Part shown: positions 54,034-61,415 of the stretch, one piece after another | Layout of the letters: every line of letters starts with the position of its first letter | Position numbering within the stretch: position 1 is the first letter of the stretch | The notes under the pieces: model-generated | Databases searched by the model: none | Told to the model about the DNA's origin: nothing | The model's input: the letters and a program-made list of their open reading frames with translations, nothing else | Assembly: GCA_963832245.1 (NCBI GenBank) | Contig: CAWHTG010000004.1 | Coordinates: forward strand, 2,728,001-2,792,000 | Source of the DNA: JABDBE01 sp963832245 | Lineage (GTDB): Bacteria; Acidobacteriota; Terriglobia; Terriglobales; Acidobacteriaceae | Length of the DNA: 64,000 nt | Reading direction: 5' to 3' | Made by a program: the position numbers and the translations under genes

Positions 54034-54633
54034 ATGGAGACACAAGCATTCACTTTCGCAGCTTCACGGTTCGTGCCGGTGGCCATTGGTTTCTTTGGTC
54101 TTGGCACCGGTTACTTCATTTGGGGCGGGCAGGCTCTCTTCGGTTTTCCCAAGTCAAGCCCTGAAGTGAACAAGACTATGGGAATGTGGGGATTCTGGAT
54201 GCCGGGCTTCATGCAGTTCCTCACCGGTGTCTACCTGCTGATTGGACTGACATGGTTCAACGTTTTCGGCAATATCGCCCCTTTATATATGGCCGGTCTG
54301 GCGTTTACCGCTTACGGGATTCATTGGTTTGCTATGGCGTATCGCCGCTACATCGGTTCCAGCGATCAGCCGGATGGCTGGATGGCGATTGCCTTCCTGT
54401 TTCTTAGCATTTTGGGCGTCGATGTTTTCCACCGTGCGGGGGATACACCCGTGATGATCATCTTCGTCGGCTTGACACTTATCTACGCCGTAGAGATTCC
54501 AACGCGCCTGTTCTCGTGGAACTCTGGCGGCCGCCTTGTGGGTCTGTTTCAGTTTGTCACGGGAATTTGGCTTATGTACTGCACCTACGCCATGACTGTG
54601 GACTTGGCGCTCGGAGCCAGAGCATGGGTTTAG
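54034..54633 (+). CDS. Six-helix membrane protein, unknown
   Basis: 199 residues with about six hydrophobic segments (VPVAIGFFGLGTGYFIWGGQ, WGFWMPGFMQFLTGVYLLIG, MIIFVGLTLIYAVEIPTRLF). The size resembles acetate/succinate transporters of the GPR1/FUN34/YaaH group or AmiS/UreI channels, but the NPAPLGL signature of YaaH is absent, so I make no transport claim. AGGAGAAG precedes the ATG. It lies alone between the cyd and iol regions. Confidence 0.75.
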   Translation: METQAFTFAASRFVPVAIGFFGLGTGYFIWGGQALFGFPKSSPEVNKTMGMWGFWMPGFMQFLTGVYLLIGLTWFNVFGNIAPLYMAGLAFTAYGIHWFAMAYRRYIGSSDQPDGWMAIAFLFLSILGVDVFHRAGDTPVMIIFVGLTLIYAVEIPTRLFSWNSGGRLVGLFQFVTGIWLMYCTYAMTVDLALGARAWV

Positions 54634-55067
54634 ATTGAGGATCAATCCATCACTTTCGACCAGAGGTAAAGAACAGCTACGTTTACCAAGCCAGCACCGA
54701 GGCACGTGCAATGACGATGTTTGCTCGCACTTCATCCGCAACTACAAGCGGAGCAAGTTTTACGAGCAGATCCGGAAGTCACCGTGCTTCTCCAAGCTTC
54801 GGGGAGTGCCCCTGGAACTTGATCTCTACGAAAAACAAAAATTCATTCCAGAAGTTAGAACTGGTACTTTCTGAAAATCCGTCTCCCACAGTTTCCGTTA
54901 CGGGCGGGGAGCTCAATGGGAACCGCGATCTATCGTTCTCTTGGCGCTGGAATACCGGTGGAACCTGCCACGTCCGTCGGTACCAACTTGCTTAACACAG
55001 TACATCGAACCACCCGAAATCGATACGGATGGTCGCCAATGGTCTGTGTTTTGCATTAATCGCAGTT
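54634..55067. other. Intergenic region, no gene seen
   Basis: 434 bp between a plus-strand gene and the 3' end of iolD. Open frames have no ribosome site. Nothing else is supported. Confidence 0.45.
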
Positions 55068-56930
55068 TTACTTTGCCGGCCAGAAATGTCTTTCCCGCTG
55101 CTTTGCCTTTTCATTCTTCAGATACGCCGCGCGCACCGACTCCTGTTCAGAAACCTCCGCAATCGGCACGTCCCACCAGGACTCATATCCGGGTACGCGG
55201 TCATGGTAATCCGTCTCCACCACGATCACCGATGTCTTCTTTTGGTTCTTGGAGTGCCGGATCGCTTCTCTCATTTCGTCAATTGTCTTCACAGTGATGG
55301 AATGAGCTCCCAGGCTCGCGGCATTGGCCGCAAAGTCAATTGGGATGTTGGCCCCTGAAAGACTGCCTTCATTGCGATAACGATATTCGGTCCCAAAGCC
55401 TTCGCTTCCGCAAGCGCGGCTGAGTCCACCAATACTGGAGAAACCATGATTGTCCAACAGAATGATGTTGATCTTAATCTGCTCTTGCAGCGCGGTGGCG
55501 ATTTCCTGCGCCATCATCAAATAAGAACCGTCGCCGACCAAGACATAGACTTCACGGCTGGGGTCGGCCATCTTTACTCCAAGTCCACCGGCGATTTCGT
55601 ATCCCATGCAGGAGTAGCCGTACTCCATGTGATACCCCTTGGGATCGCGAGTGCGCCACAATTTGTGAAGGTCTCCAGGCAAGCTTCCAGCCGCACTGAC
55701 AATTACGTCTTTCGGGCCAAGAGTTGAGTTCAGCAGTCCAATGACTTCCCCTTGGCTCAACGGCGGACCTATATGTCGGCTGTAGATGCGATCGACTTCC
55801 GTATCCCATTCCTGGCGCAGTCGTGCGGTTTCACTTGCGTAGATTTCGCAAACCTGATGGGACCCGAGAGCGCGGCCGAGCTCTTCAATCGTCACTCGTG
55901 CATCCCCGACCAGAGGCAGTGCCGATTGCTTCGAGGCATCGAATTCCGTAACGTTGATATTGATAAATCGAACAGCTGGATTCTGAAATGCCGTTACCGA
56001 TGCGGTTGTGAAGTCGCTGTAGCGGGTTCCGATTCCGATGACCAAATCTGTTTGCAAGGCCAGCCGGTTTGCGACGGAAGTGCCAGTTACTCCCACCGCT
56101 CCAACGGACTGGCGGTGATCAAAAGGCAGCACTCCTTTTCCCGCTTGCGTTTCTGCGACTGGAATTCCGGTTTGAGCGGCGACACGCGAGAGAGCCTCGG
56201 TAGCGTCGGAATAAATAACTCCGCCTCCGGCAATAATCAAAGGTCGTTTCGCGGCTCGAATCCGTCCTGCCGCTTGCGCCAGCAATTCCGTGTCAGGCCT
56301 TGATCGCGGCACGGTCCAGGTACGAGGTTCGAGAAACTCCTCCGGAAAATCGAAGGCTTGCGCCTGCACATCCTGAGGCAAGGCCAAAGTTACCGCACCG
56401 GTTTCGCCGGGCGAAGTGAGAACCCGCAATGCTTCTGGGAGGGCCGTCAAAATCTGTTCAGGTCTCTGAATGCGATCCCAATATCGAGACACCGGGCGAA
56501 AACAATCGTTGACCGATATATCCTGTGTCGAAGGTGATTCCAGTTGTTGCAAAACAGGGGCCACATTTCGACGTGCAAAAATGTCACCGGGTAGGAGCAG
56601 TACCGGTAATCGGTTGATGGTCGCTCCCGCGGCTCCAGTCAGCATGTTCGTAGCGCCGGGCCCGATCGAAGTGGTACAGGTCAGCGCGCGCAGCCGGTTA
56701 CTCATTTTGGCAAATGCTGCGGCGGTATGTACCATCGCTTGTTCATTGCGGCAGAGGTAATAGGGAAAATCTGGGTCTTGGTGCAACGCTTGGCCGACTC
56801 CGGCGAGATTGCCGTGACCAAAAATACCGAAACATCCCGCGAAAAATGGTTGTTCTCGCCCGTCGCGGGCCACATGTTGCACCTTGAGGAATCGGATAAT
56901 TGCCTGGGCAGTGGTGAGTCGTTGCGACAT
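55068..56930 (-). CDS. iolD: 3D-(3,5/4)-trihydroxycyclohexane-1,2-dione hydrolase
   Basis: 620 residues of the TPP-dependent family. N-terminal domain: FGHGNLAGVGQALHQDPDFP and YYLCRNEQAMVHTAAAFAK with the cofactor-activating glutamate; middle domain: RPLIIAGGGVIYSDAT; C-terminal diphosphate-binding segment: YVLVGDGSYLMMAQEIATAL and INIILLDNHGFSSIGG. IolD opens the six-membered ring of the inositol-derived diketone in myo-inositol catabolism. GAGG precedes the ATG. It lies 92 bp downstream of the zinc dehydrogenase on the same strand. Length is the expected 620. Confidence 0.93.
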   Translation of the reverse strand: MSQRLTTAQAIIRFLKVQHVARDGREQPFFAGCFGIFGHGNLAGVGQALHQDPDFPYYLCRNEQAMVHTAAAFAKMSNRLRALTCTTSIGPGATNMLTGAAGATINRLPVLLLPGDIFARRNVAPVLQQLESPSTQDISVNDCFRPVSRYWDRIQRPEQILTALPEALRVLTSPGETGAVTLALPQDVQAQAFDFPEEFLEPRTWTVPRSRPDTELLAQAAGRIRAAKRPLIIAGGGVIYSDATEALSRVAAQTGIPVAETQAGKGVLPFDHRQSVGAVGVTGTSVANRLALQTDLVIGIGTRYSDFTTASVTAFQNPAVRFININVTEFDASKQSALPLVGDARVTIEELGRALGSHQVCEIYASETARLRQEWDTEVDRIYSRHIGPPLSQGEVIGLLNSTLGPKDVIVSAAGSLPGDLHKLWRTRDPKGYHMEYGYSCMGYEIAGGLGVKMADPSREVYVLVGDGSYLMMAQEIATALQEQIKINIILLDNHGFSSIGGLSRACGSEGFGTEYRYRNEGSLSGANIPIDFAANAASLGAHSITVKTIDEMREAIRHSKNQKKTSVIVVETDYHDRVPGYESWWDVPIAEVSEQESVRAAYLKNEKAKQRERHFWPAK

Positions 56931-57022
56931 TTTCTCTGCTAGCCTCGGTAGGGTTTGATCGCGCTTGCTTAGATTCCAACCGACATAAAAGCTGTTTTGC
57001 CGGTGAAATAACCGCGTTGATC

Positions 57023-58186
57023 TTAAACGGTCCAGGGATCGATGACTACCTTCATCGAATCCGGCTCGACCGATTTCTTCACCGCCTCATCAACTTGGCG
57101 CAGTCCAAAGCGATGCGTCACAAAGTCTTGCAATGGATAATGCTGCGCATAGCGAACCATTTGCCGCATACCAGGCCCGTAGGCTGCAGGCTCGTCTCCA
57201 CCGACTCCGATAATTCGCACACTGTTGGTGCAGAGATGGCGATTCGGGTTAATCGAGACGTCGCCGAGATCGGAAAAGTTGCCGGCTTCGAGCAACAATC
57301 CGCCCATGCGCAGCATTTCAAGAGCTTCGGGAATAACCCGAGGCAGACCTGCGGTCTCGACGACCACGTCCGCACCGCGACCATGAGTTAGTTCACGAAC
57401 GAACGCCAACCGGTCCGCCTGAATCGAATTCGTCGCGTTCAACGAATGATCTGCACCTAGCCTGCGAGCCAGAGTGAGGCGGTAGTCCGAAAGATCTACC
57501 GCGACAATAGTGCCAGCCCCCAACATACGAGCTTTCATAAGAAAGCACATGCCGAGCGGCCCGACACCGAATATCACCACCGTATCGTCGAAACGAAACG
57601 ACTCGTTGGGAAACGCGGAGATCTGCTTGGCGCGATCAAGTCCCACGGTCACCGCCATGATTTCCGCAAGCACCGCCATCTCGGATGACAGATTATCAGG
57701 CACGCGTGCCACAAAGCTGTTGGGCAGAACGTAGAGATACTGGGACCAACCCCCAAAAAGATGGGGCGCATTCTTCGAGCTGATGTTATTTCCGTAATCG
57801 ACCGTCTTCGGACAGAAGTAATAAGGAAAATCGTGACGGCAGTAGTAGCATTCTCCGCAGCTTATATTCGGACCCACGACGACACGATCGCCAACCTTTA
57901 CTGGAAGCCCCTCGAAATCGGTGCAGTTCTGCTTGCCTCCAATCGCTGCGATCGTTCCCACGTTTTCGTGACCTTGAATAATGGGAAACGGAATTTGTTT
58001 TGGATTGCCCGAACCTGCGTACTGGGTAGTGAAGCCTTGATACGTATGCTTGTCCGTCCCACAGATTCCTGAGACTTGCATCTTTACCAGCAGGCAACCG
58101 GGCGCTGGTTCTGGAAGCGGATACTCGCGCAATTCGTATTTTCCGGGTTCAACCAGCGTTGCGGCTAAGACTTCTTTAGAGGCCAT
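57023..58186 (-). CDS. Zinc-binding alcohol dehydrogenase, possible scyllo-inosose dehydrogenase
   Basis: 387 residues of the medium-chain dehydrogenase family. Zinc ligands: ICGTDKHTYQG and GHENVG; structural zinc motif GECYYCRHDFPYYFC with four cysteines. Nucleotide-binding GVGPLG in VVIFGVGPLGMCFL. In a locus with iolD and iolG, the closest functional idea is oxidation of an inositol-derived ketone, as by the IolM dehydrogenase of Thermotoga (scyllo-inosose 3-dehydrogenase). This is inferred from context, and sorbitol or threonine dehydrogenases share the same motifs. It precedes iolD in the same direction. Confidence 0.85.
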   Translation of the reverse strand: MASKEVLAATLVEPGKYELREYPLPEPAPGCLLVKMQVSGICGTDKHTYQGFTTQYAGSGNPKQIPFPIIQGHENVGTIAAIGGKQNCTDFEGLPVKVGDRVVVGPNISCGECYYCRHDFPYYFCPKTVDYGNNISSKNAPHLFGGWSQYLYVLPNSFVARVPDNLSSEMAVLAEIMAVTVGLDRAKQISAFPNESFRFDDTVVIFGVGPLGMCFLMKARMLGAGTIVAVDLSDYRLTLARRLGADHSLNATNSIQADRLAFVRELTHGRGADVVVETAGLPRVIPEALEMLRMGGLLLEAGNFSDLGDVSINPNRHLCTNSVRIIGVGGDEPAAYGPGMRQMVRYAQHYPLQDFVTHRFGLRQVDEAVKKSVEPDSMKVVIDPWTV

Positions 58187-58407
58187 CGCATTCGCCCTTC
58201 GGCTTGGTCATTCGGCGGATTAGTACTTCACGCTCAGTAAATCGGTAAGTAGTAATCACTCCCACGGGCCTTACATTCCGCTTGTGCAATAGCCACTCTT
58301 CCCGCTTGATCTTTAATACCTTTGGCGTGCTCAGTTCCTGGCGCGTTCGGTTCCTGACGCCGCTTGCTATCGTTGGCATTTAAGAAACGCACTCCGCAAA
58401 CGATTAC

Positions 58408-58450
58408 TTGACAAGAACGAAAGTCCGGACCACTATAAGCGCTTAGCTGG
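58408..58450. promoter_or_regulatory. LacI-type operator and promoter-like boxes in the divergent iol region
   Basis: Perfect palindrome taagcgctta at 58436-58445 in the wider ctataagcgcttagct, identical to the site at 61253. TTGACA (58408-58413) and TATAAG (58434-58439) are 20 bp apart, longer than optimal. It lies between the zinc dehydrogenase (minus) and the permease (plus). The 58187-58580 stretch has no gene. Confidence 0.7.
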
Positions 58451-58580
58451 TTAGACGCCAGCGCAATATTCTCCGGGCTTTGTAGTATAGCTGTCGAAAT
58501 CCCGGTCAGTGCATTTCTTCTCGAGGATCGGTTCGGCTATGCGGGCTGGGCGTGCAAATCATCGTTATTGATGAGGTGGT

Positions 58581-60113
58581 ATGGCGGAAGAATGCGACGA
58601 GACAATAACGGTGGCTCTTGTCAGCGATGAGCAGGTGCTCAAACGCTTCGGATACCGGCAAGAACGACAACGCTCGTTGGGATACTTTTCCGCTTTCGCG
58701 CTGAGCTTTTCGGTTATTTCCGTCACTACTGGACTGTTTGCAAACTATGGCTCCGGCCTGCAAATTGGCGGGCCGGCATTCATTTGGACCTGGCTCATTG
58801 TTGGCGCAGGGCAACTGCTGGTCGCGATGGTGTTCGCACAGCTGGCGCGGCAAATCCCGCTCTCCGGATATGCCTATCAGTGGACTCGCCAACTCGCGGG
58901 AGATCGCTTGGCTTGGTGGGCCGGGTGGATCATGATTGTGCAATTCATTGCGGGCATGTCTGGCGTTTGCTATGCCATGGCAAACTACCTCATACCTTAC
59001 CTGGGGCTCGCCAATAAAAACGGTAACGTGGTAGCGGTCACCATCGCCATCCTGGTCGCGATTTCATTGATCAATCACTTCGGTATCCGACTGTCGAGTC
59101 TGGTCAACGACTTTTCGGTGGGGGCGGAAATTCTCGGCACGGTAGCAATCGGGTTGTTGTTGCTGGCGGTCGCGCTAATCAGAAAAACTCACCCTGCAAG
59201 TTTTCTTCTCAGTCACCCGGCTCAGCCTTCGGGCCTTGCCTACTTGCCGGCGTTCGCCTCTTCCGCGTTGATGAGTGCGTGGATGATCGGCGGCTTCGAG
59301 GCAGCCGCGAATGTCGCCGAGGAAACGCACATGCCGCAGACGCGGGTGCCCACGGCGATTGTTCTTTCCGAAGTAGCTTCAGTGGTGCTGGGATTTCCCG
59401 TTCTGATTGGGTTTACGCTCGCCATTCCTTCGCTGGCCACTGCCAGCCAGCATTCCACGCCGTTGCTCTACATCATGGAGCACTATTTCCCGCCGTACGT
59501 CACGGATGTGGCAATGTTGCTCGTCTTTATTTCGATATTTGCCTGTGCGCTGGCGAACGTTACCACCCTGACGCGGATGGTCTGGGCAATGGCGCGGGAC
59601 GGGCAGCTACCTGCTTCGCCGTGGCTGGCTCGCGTGAGCGTTCACAAAGTTCCTGCCAACGCGATCTGGACCATGGCCGTGATCGCAGCCGCTTTCACTT
59701 GCTGGGCCAAGGTCGAGGTGGTCATTACGGGCGTCTGCACACTCTTGATGTACGTTGTTTATGGCATTGTCGTAGGCGCTGCGTTGTGGGGGGCCAGCCG
59801 GAAGTCGCGGACCGATAACATCGAAGAGCCGGAATCGGAGGTTGCGCCCGAATGCGCTCGGATCGCGGGGCCGCGCCGGTTGCAGGTTTCACGAACTCTC
59901 TGCGTTGCGGCGCTCATTTGGATTTTGTTCCTTCTAGCGATCATCAGCATTCCGCGCTCGGCTCGGACCAATTCGGTCGCCAGCCTAGCCGCGCTAGCCC
60001 TAGGCGCGTGTTGGTATTTCTGGGGACGGCCGCGAAAGTCCGCGACTGTCGCGGGCCATAGCTCAGAGCAGGGTTCAGAGACTTTTGTCCACAGCACAGG
60101 CGACGGAATTTAG
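58581..60113 (+). CDS. APC-family amino acid/polyamine-type permease
   Basis: 510 residues with about twelve hydrophobic helices. The first helices read FALSFSVISVTTGLFANYGS and GGPAFIWTWLIVGAGQLLVA; then SLINHFGIRLSS and MSAWMIGGFEAAANVAEETH. The pattern is of the amino acid-polyamine-organocation superfamily. In this inositol locus it may move a substrate or product, but APC proteins usually carry amines, so this remains open. The last 39 bp overlap iolG on the opposite strand. No strong ribosome site precedes the ATG. Confidence 0.9.
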   Translation: MAEECDETITVALVSDEQVLKRFGYRQERQRSLGYFSAFALSFSVISVTTGLFANYGSGLQIGGPAFIWTWLIVGAGQLLVAMVFAQLARQIPLSGYAYQWTRQLAGDRLAWWAGWIMIVQFIAGMSGVCYAMANYLIPYLGLANKNGNVVAVTIAILVAISLINHFGIRLSSLVNDFSVGAEILGTVAIGLLLLAVALIRKTHPASFLLSHPAQPSGLAYLPAFASSALMSAWMIGGFEAAANVAEETHMPQTRVPTAIVLSEVASVVLGFPVLIGFTLAIPSLATASQHSTPLLYIMEHYFPPYVTDVAMLLVFISIFACALANVTTLTRMVWAMARDGQLPASPWLARVSVHKVPANAIWTMAVIAAAFTCWAKVEVVITGVCTLLMYVVYGIVVGAALWGASRKSRTDNIEEPESEVAPECARIAGPRRLQVSRTLCVAALIWILFLLAIISIPRSARTNSVASLAALALGACWYFWGRPRKSATVAGHSSEQGSETFVHSTGDGI

Positions 60114-61091
60114 ACACGATTTCTGCGCGGCCACGGCGATCTCGACCGCTCGCAGTCCATCCGTGCCAGTCACTCGTGGTTCTCGGTCGTTGAGCATGTT
60201 GTCCACGAAATCGCGCACCTCGGCAAGATAGGCGTCGGCAAATCGCGTGAGGAAGTGATCCGCCAGATCGTAGCTGCCTCCTTCGCCTCTGAGGAAAGTT
60301 GCTGGAGTTTGCCGTAAGCTTCCCACCAGGATAGATCCCTTCGCGCCGATTATTTCCGTCCGCACATCGTAGCCGTAAATGCATTGGGCACAAGACTCGA
60401 CGTTGCCGATCGCACCCTTTTGGTATTTCAGATTCACAACTCCGGCTACGATGTCTCCATACTGTTCCAGTTCTGGCCGGATGGCGGCGGTTTTATAAGC
60501 CTGCACCTCTGAGACCTCATCGTTCATCAGCCACCGCGCCAGATCAAAATCATGGATGGAAGAAGCGAAGAACAGCATCCCGTTCAGGCTCGATTTGTAA
60601 TATCCGATGGGAGGGGCATCCTTGTCCCGTCCGATCGATTTGAAAATAACCGGTTCGCCAATCTCGCCCGCCTCAGCCCGCTTTTTGGCGGCAGCGTAAG
60701 CCGGGTCGTAGCGTCGCATAAATCCGACTTGTAGACGCACGCCAGCGTGCTCGACCGCCTTCAACGCAGAACGCGCGTCTTTTGAATTCAGAGCCAACGG
60801 CTTTTCACAAAGGATGTCTTTGCCGACGGCGGCGGCGGCGCATACCGCCTCGGCATGGAACTTGTCCGGAGTGGCAATCACGATACAATGGATATCTTTG
60901 CGCACGAGCATGGCGTCGAGACTCGAGTACGAGTGCTCGATCTCCAACTCGGCCGCGACCTGTTTGGCGCGGGTGGCGTCGGCATCGGCAATCGCAATGA
61001 GCTGTGCCTGTGGAACGAGGCGCCGCAGATTTTCCGCATGACGCTTCCCCATTTCTCCCACTCCAACCACCCCCACGCCCAACTTGCTCAT
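60075..61091 (-). CDS. iolG: Inositol 2-dehydrogenase-type Gfo/Idh/MocA oxidoreductase
   Basis: 338 residues: Rossmann GVVGVGEMGKRHAENL, the catalytic lysine motif DILCEKPLALN, then YDPAYAAAKKRAEAGEIGEP and the substrate-domain HDFDLARWLM. IolG oxidises myo-inositol to scyllo-inosose with NAD. The AGGAGG near 61100 places the ATG at 61091. It is oriented towards the permease and overlaps its end by 39 bp. The function is inferred from family and locus; other sugar dehydrogenases look alike. Confidence 0.88.
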   Translation of the reverse strand: MSKLGVGVVGVGEMGKRHAENLRRLVPQAQLIAIADADATRAKQVAAELEIEHSYSSLDAMLVRKDIHCIVIATPDKFHAEAVCAAAAVGKDILCEKPLALNSKDARSALKAVEHAGVRLQVGFMRRYDPAYAAAKKRAEAGEIGEPVIFKSIGRDKDAPPIGYYKSSLNGMLFFASSIHDFDLARWLMNDEVSEVQAYKTAAIRPELEQYGDIVAGVVNLKYQKGAIGNVESCAQCIYGYDVRTEIIGAKGSILVGSLRQTPATFLRGEGGSYDLADHFLTRFADAYLAEVRDFVDNMLNDREPRVTGTDGLRAVEIAVAAQKSCLNSVACAVDKSL

Positions 61092-61227
61092 GCAACCATC
61101 CTCCTGAAATGAAAAGTTGTCCGCCGGTACTCCGCGGCCGGCAGATTTCCTCTAATCCCTTTTACGACCACCTGACAATCGGAACGATTGTAGCAACAGA
61201 TATCATCGCAATACTTAGGAAAAATGC

Positions 61228-61268
61228 TTGACAATGAAAATATTGTGGACTATAAGCGCTTAGCTAGA
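61228..61268 (+). promoter_or_regulatory. Sigma70-type promoter with LacI-type operator
   Basis: TTGACA at 61228-61233, 17-bp spacer, TATAAG at 61251-61256: near-consensus spacing on the plus strand. The palindrome taagcgctta (61253-61262) overlaps the -10, so a bound repressor would block the polymerase. It controls the TonB receptor and possibly iolG on the other strand. The 61092-61415 stretch has no gene. Confidence 0.8.
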
Positions 61269-61415
61269 ACGACAACTGTAACTGAAAGCGATCCGTTTTG
61301 GGAAACTGTGGTAGGGGAAACGTAAAGCGTAGTCATTGTGCGTGACAGGCATATTCACTAAGAGAACCCGAATAGGGCGGAGAGCTCACCCCATCCGGAA
61401 AAGGGAGAAGGTGCC

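Noticed and set aside
54034..54633. YaaH-type acetate transporter
   Set aside because: Size and helix number fit, but the NPAPLGL signature is absent, so it is left as an unknown membrane protein.
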